Assembly (NCBI RefSeq): GCF_937425535.1
Contig: NZ_OW485601.1
Span: 5,873,501-5,937,500 of the forward strand
Reading direction: 5' to 3'
Source: Rhodovastum atsumiense
Lineage (GTDB): Bacteria > Pseudomonadota > Alphaproteobacteria > Acetobacterales > Acetobacteraceae
Length of the DNA: 64,000 bases
Positions 63,039 through 64,000 of this stretch are shown here, in pieces. The notes beneath the pieces were generated by a model. It did no database searches. It was not told the origin of the DNA and saw only the letters and a program-made list of their open reading frames with translations. Made by a program: the position numbers and the translations under genes. Position 1 is the first letter of the stretch. Every line of letters starts with the position of its first letter.

Positions 63039-63980
63039 ATGCTGCTCACCATCGCCAGGCGCCTGCTTGCGGCGATCCCGGTGCTGTTCATCGTCACGGT
63101 CATCGTCTTCCTGTTGTTGCGCCTTTCCCCCGGCGATCCTGCCGTCATGATCGCCGGGAGCAACGCCACGGAAGAACAGTTGCAGGCGCTGCGCGAGGCC
63201 ATGGGCCTCAACCAGCCCATGCTGCAGCAACTGGCCATCTGGCTGCACCAGGTGCTCACCGGCGATCTCGGGACATCGCTGATTTCCGGCATGCCGGTGG
63301 CCGATATGGTGCTGGACCGCTTCGGCCCGACCCTGGCGCTGAGTCTCTCGACGATCCTGTTTGCCGTCGTGGTGGCGATCCCGCTCGGGGTCGTCGCTGC
63401 GCGGCAGCAGGGCAAGCCGCTCGACCGGTTGATCATGGCTGGATCGGTGGTGGGGTTCTCGGTGCCGGTGTTCATCATCGGCTACGTGCTGATCCTGGTC
63501 TTCGCCCGGATGCTGAACCTGCTGCCGGTGCAGGGATACCAGCCACTCTCGGCGGGCTTCGTGGAGTTCGCACGGCGGCTGGTGCTGCCGACGGTGACGC
63601 TGAGCTTCCCCTATATCGCCCTGATCGCCCGCATCGTGCGGACCAACGTGATCGAGGTGATGAACGAGGACTTCATCCGCACCGCCCGGTCCAAGGGCAT
63701 GACGGAAGGCGCCGTGCTGGTCCACCATGCCCTTGGCAACGCCGCCGTGCCGATCATCACCATCATCGGTGTCAGCATCACCATGCTGATTGGCGGCGTG
63801 GTCGTCACCGAATCCGTCTTCAACATCCCCGGGCTCGGACGGCTGGTGCTGGAGGCGGTCCTGGCCCGCGACTACACGGTCATCCAGTCGCTGATCCTGC
63901 TGTTCTCGGTCCTCTACGTGCTCATCAACCTGGGTGTCGACCTGCTGTACGGCGTGTTCGACCCCCGCATCCGCCACTGA
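63039..63980 (+). CDS. Peptide-type ABC importer permease 2 (OppB/DppB-like)
   Basis: 313-residue permease. It opens LLTIARRLLAAIPVLFIVTVIVFLLLRLSPGDPAV, has the EAA loop FIRTARSKGMTEGAVLVHHALGNA and ends LLYGVFDPRIRH, the OppB hallmark. It is coupled to the binding-protein gene at 3 bp. The partner permease and ATPases must lie beyond the right edge of the window. Confidence 0.9.
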   Translation: MLLTIARRLLAAIPVLFIVTVIVFLLLRLSPGDPAVMIAGSNATEEQLQALREAMGLNQPMLQQLAIWLHQVLTGDLGTSLISGMPVADMVLDRFGPTLALSLSTILFAVVVAIPLGVVAARQQGKPLDRLIMAGSVVGFSVPVFIIGYVLILVFARMLNLLPVQGYQPLSAGFVEFARRLVLPTVTLSFPYIALIARIVRTNVIEVMNEDFIRTARSKGMTEGAVLVHHALGNAAVPIITIIGVSITMLIGGVVVTESVFNIPGLGRLVLEAVLARDYTVIQSLILLFSVLYVLINLGVDLLYGVFDPRIRH

Positions 63981-64000
63981 TCCGCAGAGGACCCGGGACG

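Noticed and set aside
61197-63977. A 926-codon open frame on the minus strand
   Set aside because: It runs antisense to the binding-protein and permease genes. Its translation is His/Gln/Gly/Arg-rich with no family features, as expected for a shadow frame in high-GC DNA.

Overview
The window is high-GC bacterial chromosome (about 70% G+C by eye). Genes are tightly packed, with many 4-bp ATGA/GTGA overlaps. Gene content and protein style suggest an alphaproteobacterium, most likely a heterotroph of the Acetobacteraceae/Rhodospirillales. The clues are a five-hairpin interspersed repeat, many SDR, CaiB, FAH and IlvD-type catabolic enzymes, dipeptide-type ABC importers and DUF3597. No 16S, tRNA, transposase, phage gene or CRISPR array was seen, so the taxonomic call is an inference.

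Layout. 1-3.3 kb: an FtsH protease running in from the left edge, a YqaA/DedA-like membrane protein and two small conserved proteins. 3.3-7 kb: a phosphonopyruvate hydrolase-like enzyme coupled to a ThDP-dependent decarboxylase/synthase, divergent from a D-2-hydroxyacid dehydrogenase. 6.9-10.3 kb: a TetR regulator divergent from an EmrAB-type efflux pair, with palindromes between them. 10.2-12.4 kb: an XRE-cupin regulator with a GNAT acetyltransferase, and an exported alpha/beta hydrolase. 12.5-18.2 kb: a sugar-acid catabolic cluster (IlvD/Edd dehydratase, SDR, FAH hydrolase, an OYE-type reductase and a convergent HpcH/HpaI aldolase). 18.4-27 kb: a methyltransferase, a peptide-type ABC importer operon with an embedded SDR, and a divergent D-lactate dehydrogenase-like flavoprotein. 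27-32.6 kb: DUF3597, EAL and EcsC proteins, an MFS exporter and a zinc alcohol dehydrogenase. 33-37.5 kb: an SDR/CoA-transferase pair, a TPR protein and an exported alpha-carbonic anhydrase behind an AT-rich gap. 37.6-41.5 kb: a hybrid histidine kinase and a DUF2939 protein, with palindromes between them.

41.6-49.4 kb is a seven-gene, translationally coupled minus-strand operon: two nucleotide-sugar epimerases, a B12-binding-type radical SAM enzyme, a GT4 glycosyltransferase and three CgeB-like glycosyltransferases. It is the best candidate for an uncharacterised system in the window. Within the radical SAM gene, a stretch of about 186 bp over the CxxxCxxC motif has markedly different codon use. 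49.5-57 kb holds mainly housekeeping and repair genes: MsrP without an adjacent MsrQ, a D-cysteine desulfhydrase-type PLP enzyme, an enoyl-CoA hydratase, MsrA, dihydroxy-acid dehydratase, MazG and a 57-aa small protein. 57-61 kb is a LysR-controlled beta-alanine/malonate-semialdehyde unit. 61.4-64 kb begins a second peptide-type ABC importer that runs off the right edge.

Three copies of the same multi-hairpin repeat sit only in gene gaps (17.28, 33.11 and 53.75 kb). Their stems show compensatory base changes.
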